Positions 1 to 6,011 of a stretch of 22,430 nt of DNA are shown piece after piece. This DNA comes from DATECU01 sp035286745 (GTDB lineage Bacteria > Acidobacteriota > Vicinamibacteria > Fen-336): positions 1 to 22,430 of the forward strand of contig DATECU010000070.1 of the NCBI GenBank assembly GCA_035286745.1, written 5' to 3'. Below the pieces are notes generated by a model. It worked only from the letters and a program-made list of their open reading frames with translations, did not search any database and was not told the origin of the DNA. Each line of letters opens with the position of its first letter. Position 1 is the stretch's first letter. The position numbers were made by a program, and so were the translations under genes.

Positions 1-146
1 AGAGGCTAGAGAGGCAATGAGGTGGGAACAGCGAATAGAACGGCGATCGAGGATCAGGGTGGCTCTTGCCTCGCTCGCTGCTTGCCCTTGTTGCCCGTTG
101 CCGACTACTGCTGCTGCCGTCCCGCCTGGCCGTCGGCGCCATCCGT
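1..146. other. Left-edge noncoding stretch
   Basis: I see no convincing gene here. A short open frame runs through it on the plus strand, but it continues into the heptamer repeat array and has a low-complexity Cys/Pro/Arg composition, so it is not called. Bases around 85-120 are loosely built of TTGCCN-like units and may be decayed repeat copies. Confidence 0.5.
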
Positions 147-236
147 AGCTGACAGCCGATCGCTGAGTGCTGATCGCTGCCGGCGGTTGCTGACTGCTGA
201 CTGCTGAGAGCTGAATGCTGATGGCTGCCGTCCGTC
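147..236 (-). repeat. Tandem heptamer array, CAGCNNT type
   Basis: About a dozen 7-bp units follow each other. On the plus strand they read AGCTGAC, AGCCGAT, CGCTGAG, TGCTGAT, CGCTGCC, one 6-bp unit, then TGCTGAC twice, TGCTGAG, AGCTGAA, TGCTGAT and GGCTGCC. On the minus strand the consensus is CAGCNNT. The array starts about 13 nt past the stop codon of the minus-strand PGM1-like ligase gene and would lie in that gene's 3' untranslated RNA. A period of 7 shifts the reading frame at every unit, which argues against coding. Confidence 0.85.
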
Positions 237-242
237 GGGACC

Positions 243-1778
243 CTACGGCCGTCCCACCGCGGCTTCCCGGTCCAGCACCACCAGGGTCCGCCGGTAGAGA
301 TCGTCGACCTCCTCCCGGCTGTTGGCGATGGCGGTCATCCCCAGCTTACCGAACTCCGAGAGAGCCCCGATCAGGTGGAAGAGGACGCCCGACTCGGAGC
401 CGTGGCTGTAGTGAAGCTTGTTGATGGTCAAGATCTCGATCAGGTCCTCGGGCAAGAGACCGCGGTAGGACTCGGACTTCAGGTTGTCCGTCGCCCGGTA
501 GTACTTGGCGTGTCCGGTAGGCGAGTAGTAGAGGCCGGTCCGAGGGTCGAGCTGACCGCCGGTCAGGAACTGCAGCGCCAGGTAGGGGTGGGTGGTGCCG
601 CCCATGCGCAGGTTGATCTCGAGCGCGTAGAGATGCCAGTCTTCGCGGGGATCGTTGCGGCAGACCAGGAAGTCCACCGCAAAACGGCTGACCACGCCGT
701 AGCTGGCCATCACGGTGCCGATGCGGACGCCGGCTTCCTGGATCTTGAGCCGGTAGTCGTCCTGGGCCGGGAAGCTGCAACCGAGGAAGACCTGCTTGGA
801 GGCTCCTCCCAGGATCTGGTCGTGAGTGGAGATGATGGAGACGTCGCCGCGCGGACCGACCCGCATCTGGGCGCTGGGCGATTCCTTCTCCGCGGCCTCG
901 ATGAACTCCTCCACGATGCCGCCCATGCGAGCGAACTTGTCGAAGTAGATCTCGGGGGTCTCGGTCGGCACCGAGAACTCGAGGTCGCGGATGGCCTCTC
1001 GAATCGCCGGTCGGCTGCTCGATTCCGGGTAGCGGAAGATGGCGTTCCCCTCACCGGAGAAGCTGTCGTTGAGCTTGATCACCGCGCGTCTGAGCTGCGG
1101 CTTCTGGCGCCTCAGGTCGTGGAGCGCGTTCTCCACCTCGTGCTCGGTGCGCAGGTCCTCCATGCCGGCAGGGAGGTCGATCTCGGCCTCGCGAAAGGCC
1201 TTGCGGCTCCCCGACTTGGTCCCCAGGTGGATCAGGTTGGGATCCACCGCGTTCAGGGGGATGCCCAAGAGCACCGCCAGCTTGCGCTCCAGAGGCGTCG
1301 AGTTGAAGACGGTGAGGTAGGCGCGCTGGGGATCCTGAATGCCCTGGCGGATGCGCTCGATCAGTCGTGGCCTTTCCAGGATCTTCTCGGTCAAGGAGCG
1401 CGGCGATCCATCGTGAGCGCACAGCAGCGTCAGCCGCGCGCGGGCGTGGCTGGAGGGAATCCCCGCCAGGAACTGGAAGTAGTACTCCAGAATCAAGGGG
1501 TGGACCGGCTGGGAGGTCACGTAGACCACGCGCGCCCGTGGGTTGCGCAGGCGGATCAGCAGGAAGAGCAGCCGCTCCTCGTAGAAGCTGGCGCCCGCCA
1601 GCTTCTTGAGCTCGCTCTGATCGAGGGTGAGCGAGGGAACCACCACCGAGGTGTGGGGCTCCTCCTCTCGGTTCAGGATGGTGTCCCACACTTCGAGCAG
1701 CCGCGGCTTGAGCCGCTCGAACTGCGCGATCTCGTCCTCGACGCCGAGTTGCCAGGCAAACGGGGGCTTGGGGATCAA
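243..1778 (-). CDS. PGM1-type ATP-grasp peptide (carboxylate-amine) ligase
   Basis: Predicted 511-aa cytoplasmic ATP-grasp ligase of the PGM1 group (the pheganomycin peptide ligase family). Such enzymes activate a carboxylate as acyl phosphate and couple it to an amine. The N-terminal 'pre-ATP-grasp' half (about residues 1-200) has the family-typical stretches VYVTSQPVHP and LTEKILERPRLIERIRQ. The nucleotide-binding segment is VIKLNDSFSGEGN with Lys235. The metal-binding segment is EINLRMGGTTHP with Glu387 and Asn389. The start is TTG at 1778; it overlaps the TGA of the upstream amidotransferase-like gene in a TTGA four-base overlap. No ribosome binding site precedes it, so translation is probably coupled. 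Family assignment is firm by motif. The substrate is unknown, and the physical link to a GATase-like partner suggests an amidation or peptide-bond step. Confidence 0.9.
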   Translation of the reverse strand: MIPKPPFAWQLGVEDEIAQFERLKPRLLEVWDTILNREEEPHTSVVVPSLTLDQSELKKLAGASFYEERLLFLLIRLRNPRARVVYVTSQPVHPLILEYYFQFLAGIPSSHARARLTLLCAHDGSPRSLTEKILERPRLIERIRQGIQDPQRAYLTVFNSTPLERKLAVLLGIPLNAVDPNLIHLGTKSGSRKAFREAEIDLPAGMEDLRTEHEVENALHDLRRQKPQLRRAVIKLNDSFSGEGNAIFRYPESSSRPAIREAIRDLEFSVPTETPEIYFDKFARMGGIVEEFIEAAEKESPSAQMRVGPRGDVSIISTHDQILGGASKQVFLGCSFPAQDDYRLKIQEAGVRIGTVMASYGVVSRFAVDFLVCRNDPREDWHLYALEINLRMGGTTHPYLALQFLTGGQLDPRTGLYYSPTGHAKYYRATDNLKSESYRGLLPEDLIEILTINKLHYSHGSESGVLFHLIGALSEFGKLGMTAIANSREEVDDLYRRTLVVLDREAAVGRP

Positions 1779-2911
1779 GACCAGACCGCTTGCACCGGAT
1801 GCTCGAGGATTCGCTCCTCGTGGAGGTCGATCGGCAGGCCCAGAGCCTCGGCTCGCCGGCGCACCTGACGATAGAGGTGAAAACGCAACGGCCCCAGGAG
1901 CGTGAAGTCCGAGGTGAGGTGGAGTCGCTGGTCGCTGTTCTCATCGGGGTAGGTGCGGGTCAGGATCTCGGCCCGCTCCGCCACCCACTCGGCGCTCACC
2001 TCGCCCCGCTCCTGCTTCTGTTGCAGGATCAGCCGCTGGCGTGCGCGGTCGACGATCTCCGGATGATGGTTGACGCCGAAGACCCGCGGCATGAACCCCT
2101 CTCGGTCACGGGCAAACTCGGCCATGGTGAGAGCGTTGCCGCGAGGTCCGCCCACCCCCAGCGTCTCGTAGCCGATCGGAATCGCTCCCTGTACGGTCCC
2201 GCCTCTGGGGATCAGGTCGTAGAGTCGGTTGTCCACGATCCGCAACCGGCGCGAAGGGGGCAGCTCCTCCGCGAAGCGGGCGAACCAGGGATGGCGTTCG
2301 GCCTCCGGGGTCAGCAGGTTCTCCAGAAGGCCGGTGCTCTTGCCGCCCTTCTCCGGCCCGCGCAGCACGGGTTCGGCGATTCCCGCCCAACGGCACATCA
2401 CGCCAAACGTGTGGCAGACGCCGAGCAGGGCGGCTTCCGGCGAAGCCCGGATCTGGTCGAAGAGCCGGAGCATCGGTGCTTCCCAGGACGGATCCTCGTG
2501 GATGCCCTGACTGCCTTCGCCCCCGCCCTGGTTGCAGCGAGGATCGAGATGGCCGGGCCCGCCGGTGCCCACGTAGACCGCGAAGCGGTCCCCCGGAGCC
2601 TCGGGGATGCCGGCCTGGCGGCGGATGTCGAAGGAGATGGCGCGAACCTGAAGGCCGGCGTCTTCCAACAACGGGATCAGGTCGCAGCCGGCATCCAGGA
2701 TGGCGTGAACCAGCGAGTCGTGTCCCAGGTTGGGCCAGCCGTGGTTCATGTCCAGGATCGCCACGTCGATGATGCGTTCCTCGGCCGGCGGCAGGTCGGC
2801 GGGCGTTTCCACCCGAACGTAACGGAACACGCCTTCGGGCCCCGAGGCAGGACAGTCCTCCCGGCAGAACTCGGTGCCGTGCTCGATCTTGTTGCGGCAG
2901 GCGATGGGCAT
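1775..2911 (-). CDS. Class I glutamine amidotransferase-like protein
   Basis: Predicted 378-aa cytoplasmic protein with a class I glutamine amidotransferase-like fold. The nucleophile elbow is LLGVCHTFG with Cys166, and the second catalytic segment is VNHHPEIVD giving His283 and Glu285, so a complete Cys-His-Glu triad is visible. A glycine-rich stretch, YVGTGGPGH, lies before the nucleophile, as in oxyanion regions of such enzymes. It is longer than a plain GATase domain (about 200 aa). The first 25 residues carry three cysteines (C5, C16, C20), and an insert between Cys166 and His283 is unassigned. A Shine-Dalgarno-like AAGGAG lies 13 nt before the ATG. Its stop overlaps the start of the ATP-grasp ligase, so the two products are probably made together. 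It may release ammonia from glutamine or act as a gamma-glutamyl hydrolase; the sequence does not decide. Confidence 0.85.
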   Translation of the reverse strand: MPIACRNKIEHGTEFCREDCPASGPEGVFRYVRVETPADLPPAEERIIDVAILDMNHGWPNLGHDSLVHAILDAGCDLIPLLEDAGLQVRAISFDIRRQAGIPEAPGDRFAVYVGTGGPGHLDPRCNQGGGEGSQGIHEDPSWEAPMLRLFDQIRASPEAALLGVCHTFGVMCRWAGIAEPVLRGPEKGGKSTGLLENLLTPEAERHPWFARFAEELPPSRRLRIVDNRLYDLIPRGGTVQGAIPIGYETLGVGGPRGNALTMAEFARDREGFMPRVFGVNHHPEIVDRARQRLILQQKQERGEVSAEWVAERAEILTRTYPDENSDQRLHLTSDFTLLGPLRFHLYRQVRRRAEALGLPIDLHEERILEHPVQAVWS

Positions 2912-3116
2912 GAGCCTGGCGGATCTCCTTGGCGACCGCCCCGAGGCGGCCGATCAGACAGCAAGTCTACCGGCCCTGTTCCGCTGCGTCCACCTCGCGG
3001 CCGCCGCTTCCGGGTGAAGCGTCCTTCCGAGCGCGGCCGGGGCTGCACCCAAACGAACGGAAACCACAGAGGCGCAGAGGCACAGAGAAGGAGACGAGGA
3101 ACCGCCGGCTAGTAGT
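2912..3116. other. Intergenic region between the two minus-strand ligase transcription units
   Basis: This 205-bp gap separates the stop of the circularly permuted ATP-grasp-like gene from the start of the amidotransferase-like gene, both on the minus strand. It holds an octamer repeat near its right end and the AAGGAG site of the amidotransferase-like gene at 2925-2930. No convincing -35/-10 pair or hairpin terminator was found by eye. A separate promoter for the downstream pair is possible but unproven. Confidence 0.5.
3065..3097 (-). repeat. Tandem octamer CACAGAGG-type repeat
   Basis: Three 8-bp units in a row on the plus strand, CACAGAGG, CGCAGAGG and CACAGAGA, are followed by a decayed unit AGGAGACG. 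The block lies 20-30 nt past the stop codon of the minus-strand ATP-grasp-like gene. This kind of CACAGAGG tandem is, to my knowledge, a recurrent intergenic motif in environmental bacterial genomes. Its function is unknown. Confidence 0.7.
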
Positions 3117-4460
3117 TCAGCGCGGCTCGATGAGGAAGGCCGGCACCTGACCGCCCCCGGAGGTGACGTTGGCCAGCGAGGTGCCCGACAAACGCGTGAG
3201 GAAGCCCTCCACTTCGCCCTCGAAGACGAAGGGATCGAGGTCGACCACCAGGTCGCGGAAGCGCAGCTCGGGCCCCAGCTCCGGAAAGGTCATCCGCAGC
3301 AGCTCCACCTTCTCCTGGACAACGTAGGACGAGCGCAGGGCCTCGGCCAGGGCGGATTCCCACTCGGAATCGCTCATCTCGGCCCCGATGAACACCCCCT
3401 TGCCGCCGTACTCATCGTTAGGCTTCATCACCAGCCGGGCCCGGTTCTCGCGGATGAACGCCGGCAGGTCGACGGTCCGGCCGTAGTGCTTCACCTTGGC
3501 CTCGCTCACCCGGCGGGTCCAGGGCACGTGGGCCCTGATGGCGGCCCGCTCTTCTTCAGTGAAGAGGCCCTCGAGCTCGTCGTCGGTCAAGACCGCAAAG
3601 ATGGCCTTCTTGTGGATGGGCTTGCAGCGGAAGGGGTTGACCATCACGATGGCGCGCTCGCGGGCCGCCCGCAAGAAGGCCTGAAGCTCGCCGATCTTCT
3701 CCTGGAACTCGTTCACCAGCAGCCGCTTGTACACGATGTCGATGGCTTGATCCTGGTGCCGGAGGCGCCCTCCTTCATACGTCAGGTGCCGCGGGTCGCA
3801 GACCAGCGAAGGATAGCCGCGGGACTCGAAGAACTCCCGGAACAGATGGTGCTCGGTGCGGGTGGGGACCTCTTCGTAGTCCACCACCGCGATCACCGGC
3901 TTCTCGGCGCGCCCGCCCGCCTCGCGGTAGCAGGAGAGGAGCGTCTCCAGCATCCGCTCGCGGGCCCGGAAGCGCCGGAACGAATAGCGCTTCTGGAACT
4001 CCTTGACCAGGGGCAGGTCCAGGAAGATCTCGGTCAAGACCTCGGCGTAGCCAATGCCGGCGGGGGTCTCCGCGTTCAGCTCCACGAACTGATAGGCGCT
4101 CTTGGTGATGAAGGAGTCGAGTCGGGCGGTGGGCGAAGGCCGGCGATAGCCGGGGTCGATGGCGACCAGCTCTCGCTCCTCTGGGGTGAGGTCCACCCGG
4201 TCCCAGAGGTCTTGACCCAGCCGGTCCTGCACCTTCTCGATGGCCCTGAAGATGCAGCGACAGACGCCGCGGATCTCCTCGTAGATGGCCGGGGACACGA
4301 AGTGGGGCCGAGGAAAGGGGCAGAGCACGCGACCGCCGAAGGTCAGCTTGGCCTCCCGCATGCGATCGAGAAAGCGCGCCTCGATCTCCTGCGACAGCGC
4401 CTTCTCATCGCGCAGCAGCCGGTGGTACTCCTGGACGGCTTGGTCGGTCATGGGGTCCAT
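3117..4460 (-). CDS. Circularly permuted ATP-grasp-like ligase
   Basis: Predicted 447-aa cytoplasmic protein. It resembles the circularly permuted ATP-grasp group (glutathionylspermidine-synthase-like and DUF404/407-like enzymes). Typical segments are FVELNAETPAGIGY near residues 125-140 and the glycine-rich nucleotide-binding stretch MKPNDEYGGKGVFIG with Lys346. The C-terminus ends in a glycine-rich stretch, LANVTSGGGQVPAFLIEPR. No signal peptide or membrane segment is present. The first ATG (4460) is taken; a second ATG three codons on (4451) is possible. No Shine-Dalgarno sequence is seen, but TAGAAT lies 9 nt upstream and suggests a leaderless mRNA. It lies on the same strand as the GATase-like/PGM1-like pair 205 bp downstream, so a shared pathway is plausible. 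The amine and acid substrates are unknown. Confidence 0.82.
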   Translation of the reverse strand: MDPMTDQAVQEYHRLLRDEKALSQEIEARFLDRMREAKLTFGGRVLCPFPRPHFVSPAIYEEIRGVCRCIFRAIEKVQDRLGQDLWDRVDLTPEERELVAIDPGYRRPSPTARLDSFITKSAYQFVELNAETPAGIGYAEVLTEIFLDLPLVKEFQKRYSFRRFRARERMLETLLSCYREAGGRAEKPVIAVVDYEEVPTRTEHHLFREFFESRGYPSLVCDPRHLTYEGGRLRHQDQAIDIVYKRLLVNEFQEKIGELQAFLRAARERAIVMVNPFRCKPIHKKAIFAVLTDDELEGLFTEEERAAIRAHVPWTRRVSEAKVKHYGRTVDLPAFIRENRARLVMKPNDEYGGKGVFIGAEMSDSEWESALAEALRSSYVVQEKVELLRMTFPELGPELRFRDLVVDLDPFVFEGEVEGFLTRLSGTSLANVTSGGGQVPAFLIEPR

Positions 4461-4469
4461 GGCACGGGG

Positions 4470-4475
4470 ATTCTA
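4470..4475 (-). promoter_or_regulatory. Predicted -10 element for the ATP-grasp-like gene
   Basis: On the minus strand TAGAAT (one mismatch to TATAAT) ends 9 nt before the ATG at 4460. No good -35 box stands at the usual distance. If used, transcription would start almost at the ATG, giving a leaderless message, consistent with the missing ribosome binding site. Confidence 0.45.
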
Positions 4476-4542
4476 CGTCACCACCCCAGGCGGCATCACT
4501 CGACCGACTCGAATCTCTCGACGCCCGGCCCCTGGCCTCTGC

Positions 4543-4548
4543 TAATAT
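4543..4548 (+). promoter_or_regulatory. Predicted -10 element for the LeuA-like gene
   Basis: TAATAT lies 41 nt before the ATG at 4590 in the 129-bp divergent intergenic region. A weak -35 candidate, TCGACG at 4518-4523, is 19 nt upstream. The bases just after the hexamer (CGCCCCCTGAT) closely match those after the -10-like element of the mannosyltransferase gene (CGCCCCTGAT at 20031-20040). Confidence 0.45.
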
Positions 4549-4567
4549 CGCCCCCTGATCGCCCCCT
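4547..4567 (+). repeat. Perfect 10-bp direct repeat, possible operator
   Basis: ATCGCCCCCT occurs twice, at 4547-4556 and 4558-4567, separated by one base, so the two copies are 11 bp apart, about one helical turn. It overlaps the end of the predicted -10 element and the expected transcription start of the LeuA-like gene. This placement would suit a repressor site. The repeat itself is certain; the regulatory role is inference. Confidence 0.5.
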
Positions 4568-4589
4568 AGCGAGCACGAGGAGCCCTGTC

Positions 4590-5984
4590 ATGGTCGAGTT
4601 GCGCGAACCCCTGGACAGCCTGATCGCACCCCACAGCCGCTTCACGGTGGGGACCGATTTCCCCCGGGCCAAGGAGATCCGCCTCTACGACACCACGCTG
4701 CGCGACGGCGAACAGACCCCCGGAGTGGCCTTTGCGCCGGAGCAAAAGTACGAGCTGGCGGGCCTGCTCTCGGATGCCGGCGTTCACATCATCGACATGG
4801 GCTTTCCCTCGGCGGCCCCCTCGGAACGGCGGGCCCTGGAGCTGATCCTGCGGGGCAAGCAGAAGGGCCGGATCCGTTCCGATCTGGAGATCCTGGTGAT
4901 GTGCCGCTCGAACGCCAGGGACATCGACATCACGCTAGAGACCCTGCAAGAGATGGGAGCGAAACCCTCGGACGTGACGTTCTTCATTTTCACCTCGGGC
5001 TCCGACCTACACCTCAAGTACAAGATCGGCAAGACACTGCTCGCCCTGGAGGGACGGAAGCCCGAGGAGTGGCTGGATCTCCCCGTCTCCTTCTACCGTG
5101 AGGCCAACGTCAAGATGGCCTGCAAGGCCATCGAGCACGCGCGGAGTTGCGGCGTCACCGAGATCGAGTTCGGCGGCGAGGACGGCTCCCGCGCCGATGT
5201 CGCCTACCTGATCGAGCTGGCCGGCGCCTGCTACGCCGCCGGGGGCACCCGCTACTCCTTCCCGGACACGGTAGGCTTTTTCGCTCCCGAGGGCGTCGAC
5301 TACTACATCCCCAAGCTGGTGGCGGCCTTTCCCGACAAGCCACTGGTCGTCCACTTCCACAACGACTTCGGCCTGGCCGCCTACAACACCGTGCGTGCCC
5401 TCCACCACGGCGCCACCATCCCCACCTGCACGGTGAACGGTCTCGGCGAACGGGCCGGCAACGCTCCCCTCCACACCACGGTGATGATCCTCAAAGACCT
5501 GTACGGGATCAGCATCCCCGGCTTCCGCTACGACATGCTGTGGGCGCTCCGGCGCAAGGTGGAGGAGTTCAGCGGGCTTCCGGTAGGCGCCACCGAGCCG
5601 ATCATCGGCCACAACGTCTTCAGCCACGAGACCGGCATCCACACCGCGGGGCTCAGCATCCATCCGGCCATCTACCAGGTGGTGGAGCCGGAGTCGGTGG
5701 GCGGTCACCTGCGCTTCGTGTTCGGCAAGCACTCGGGGGCGGGGGCCATCGAAGCCGTCCTCCACCGCCATCGGGACGAACTGCAGGCCGAGGGGGTCGA
5801 GGTGACGCCGCGTTTGGTGCAGGTCCTGCTGCGCCTGGTCAAGGAAGTGCGGGAGAAGAAGGCCATCGTCTCCCAGCACCTGGATGGGGTGCGGCACTAC
5901 TACGGCCATCTGGATCGTCTGGGCCTTACCGAGGAGGACCTGGTGGCCTACGCCCGGGTGCTTGGCCGTGAGCCTTTGGCCTGA
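4590..5984 (+). CDS. LeuA/homocitrate-synthase-family acyltransferase
   Basis: Predicted 464-aa cytoplasmic enzyme of the alpha-isopropylmalate synthase/homocitrate synthase family, which condenses acetyl-CoA with a 2-oxo acid. The signature RLYDTTLRDGEQTPG (Arg38, Asp39, Glu41) opens the TIM barrel. The metal-binding VHFHND (His255, His257) and the C-terminal subdomain motif HETGIHTAGLSIHP follow. There is no room for the LeuA C-terminal allosteric dimer domain, so it may not be leucine-feedback regulated and may act on a substrate other than 2-oxoisovalerate. The ATG at 4590 is chosen because GAGGAG stands 7 nt before it; the frame is open further upstream but without family sequence. It is divergent from the ATP-grasp-like gene and 27 bp ahead of the GGDEF gene. 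Exact substrate (citramalate, homocitrate, isopropylmalate or other) is not decided. Confidence 0.9.
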   Translation: MVELREPLDSLIAPHSRFTVGTDFPRAKEIRLYDTTLRDGEQTPGVAFAPEQKYELAGLLSDAGVHIIDMGFPSAAPSERRALELILRGKQKGRIRSDLEILVMCRSNARDIDITLETLQEMGAKPSDVTFFIFTSGSDLHLKYKIGKTLLALEGRKPEEWLDLPVSFYREANVKMACKAIEHARSCGVTEIEFGGEDGSRADVAYLIELAGACYAAGGTRYSFPDTVGFFAPEGVDYYIPKLVAAFPDKPLVVHFHNDFGLAAYNTVRALHHGATIPTCTVNGLGERAGNAPLHTTVMILKDLYGISIPGFRYDMLWALRRKVEEFSGLPVGATEPIIGHNVFSHETGIHTAGLSIHPAIYQVVEPESVGGHLRFVFGKHSGAGAIEAVLHRHRDELQAEGVEVTPRLVQVLLRLVKEVREKKAIVSQHLDGVRHYYGHLDRLGLTEEDLVAYARVLGREPLA

Positions 5985-6011
5985 GGGCGTCGATCCGACC
6001 GTGGCCTGACC

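Noticed and set aside
147..229. Heptamer array considered as a CRISPR or a minisatellite inside a gene
   Set aside because: The units are 7 bp with no spacers and no cas genes, and a 7-bp period breaks every frame.
375..1868. Long plus-strand open frame (497 codons) opposite the PGM1-like ligase gene
   Set aside because: It lies entirely antisense to genes with clear family motifs. Its product is Val/Gly/Leu/Asp/Gln-rich with no domain, as expected for the complement of GC-rich coding sequence.
3486..4589. Upstream extension of the LeuA-like frame on the plus strand
   Set aside because: It is antisense to the ATP-grasp-like gene and has no family similarity. The ATG at 4590 has GAGGAG at good spacing.
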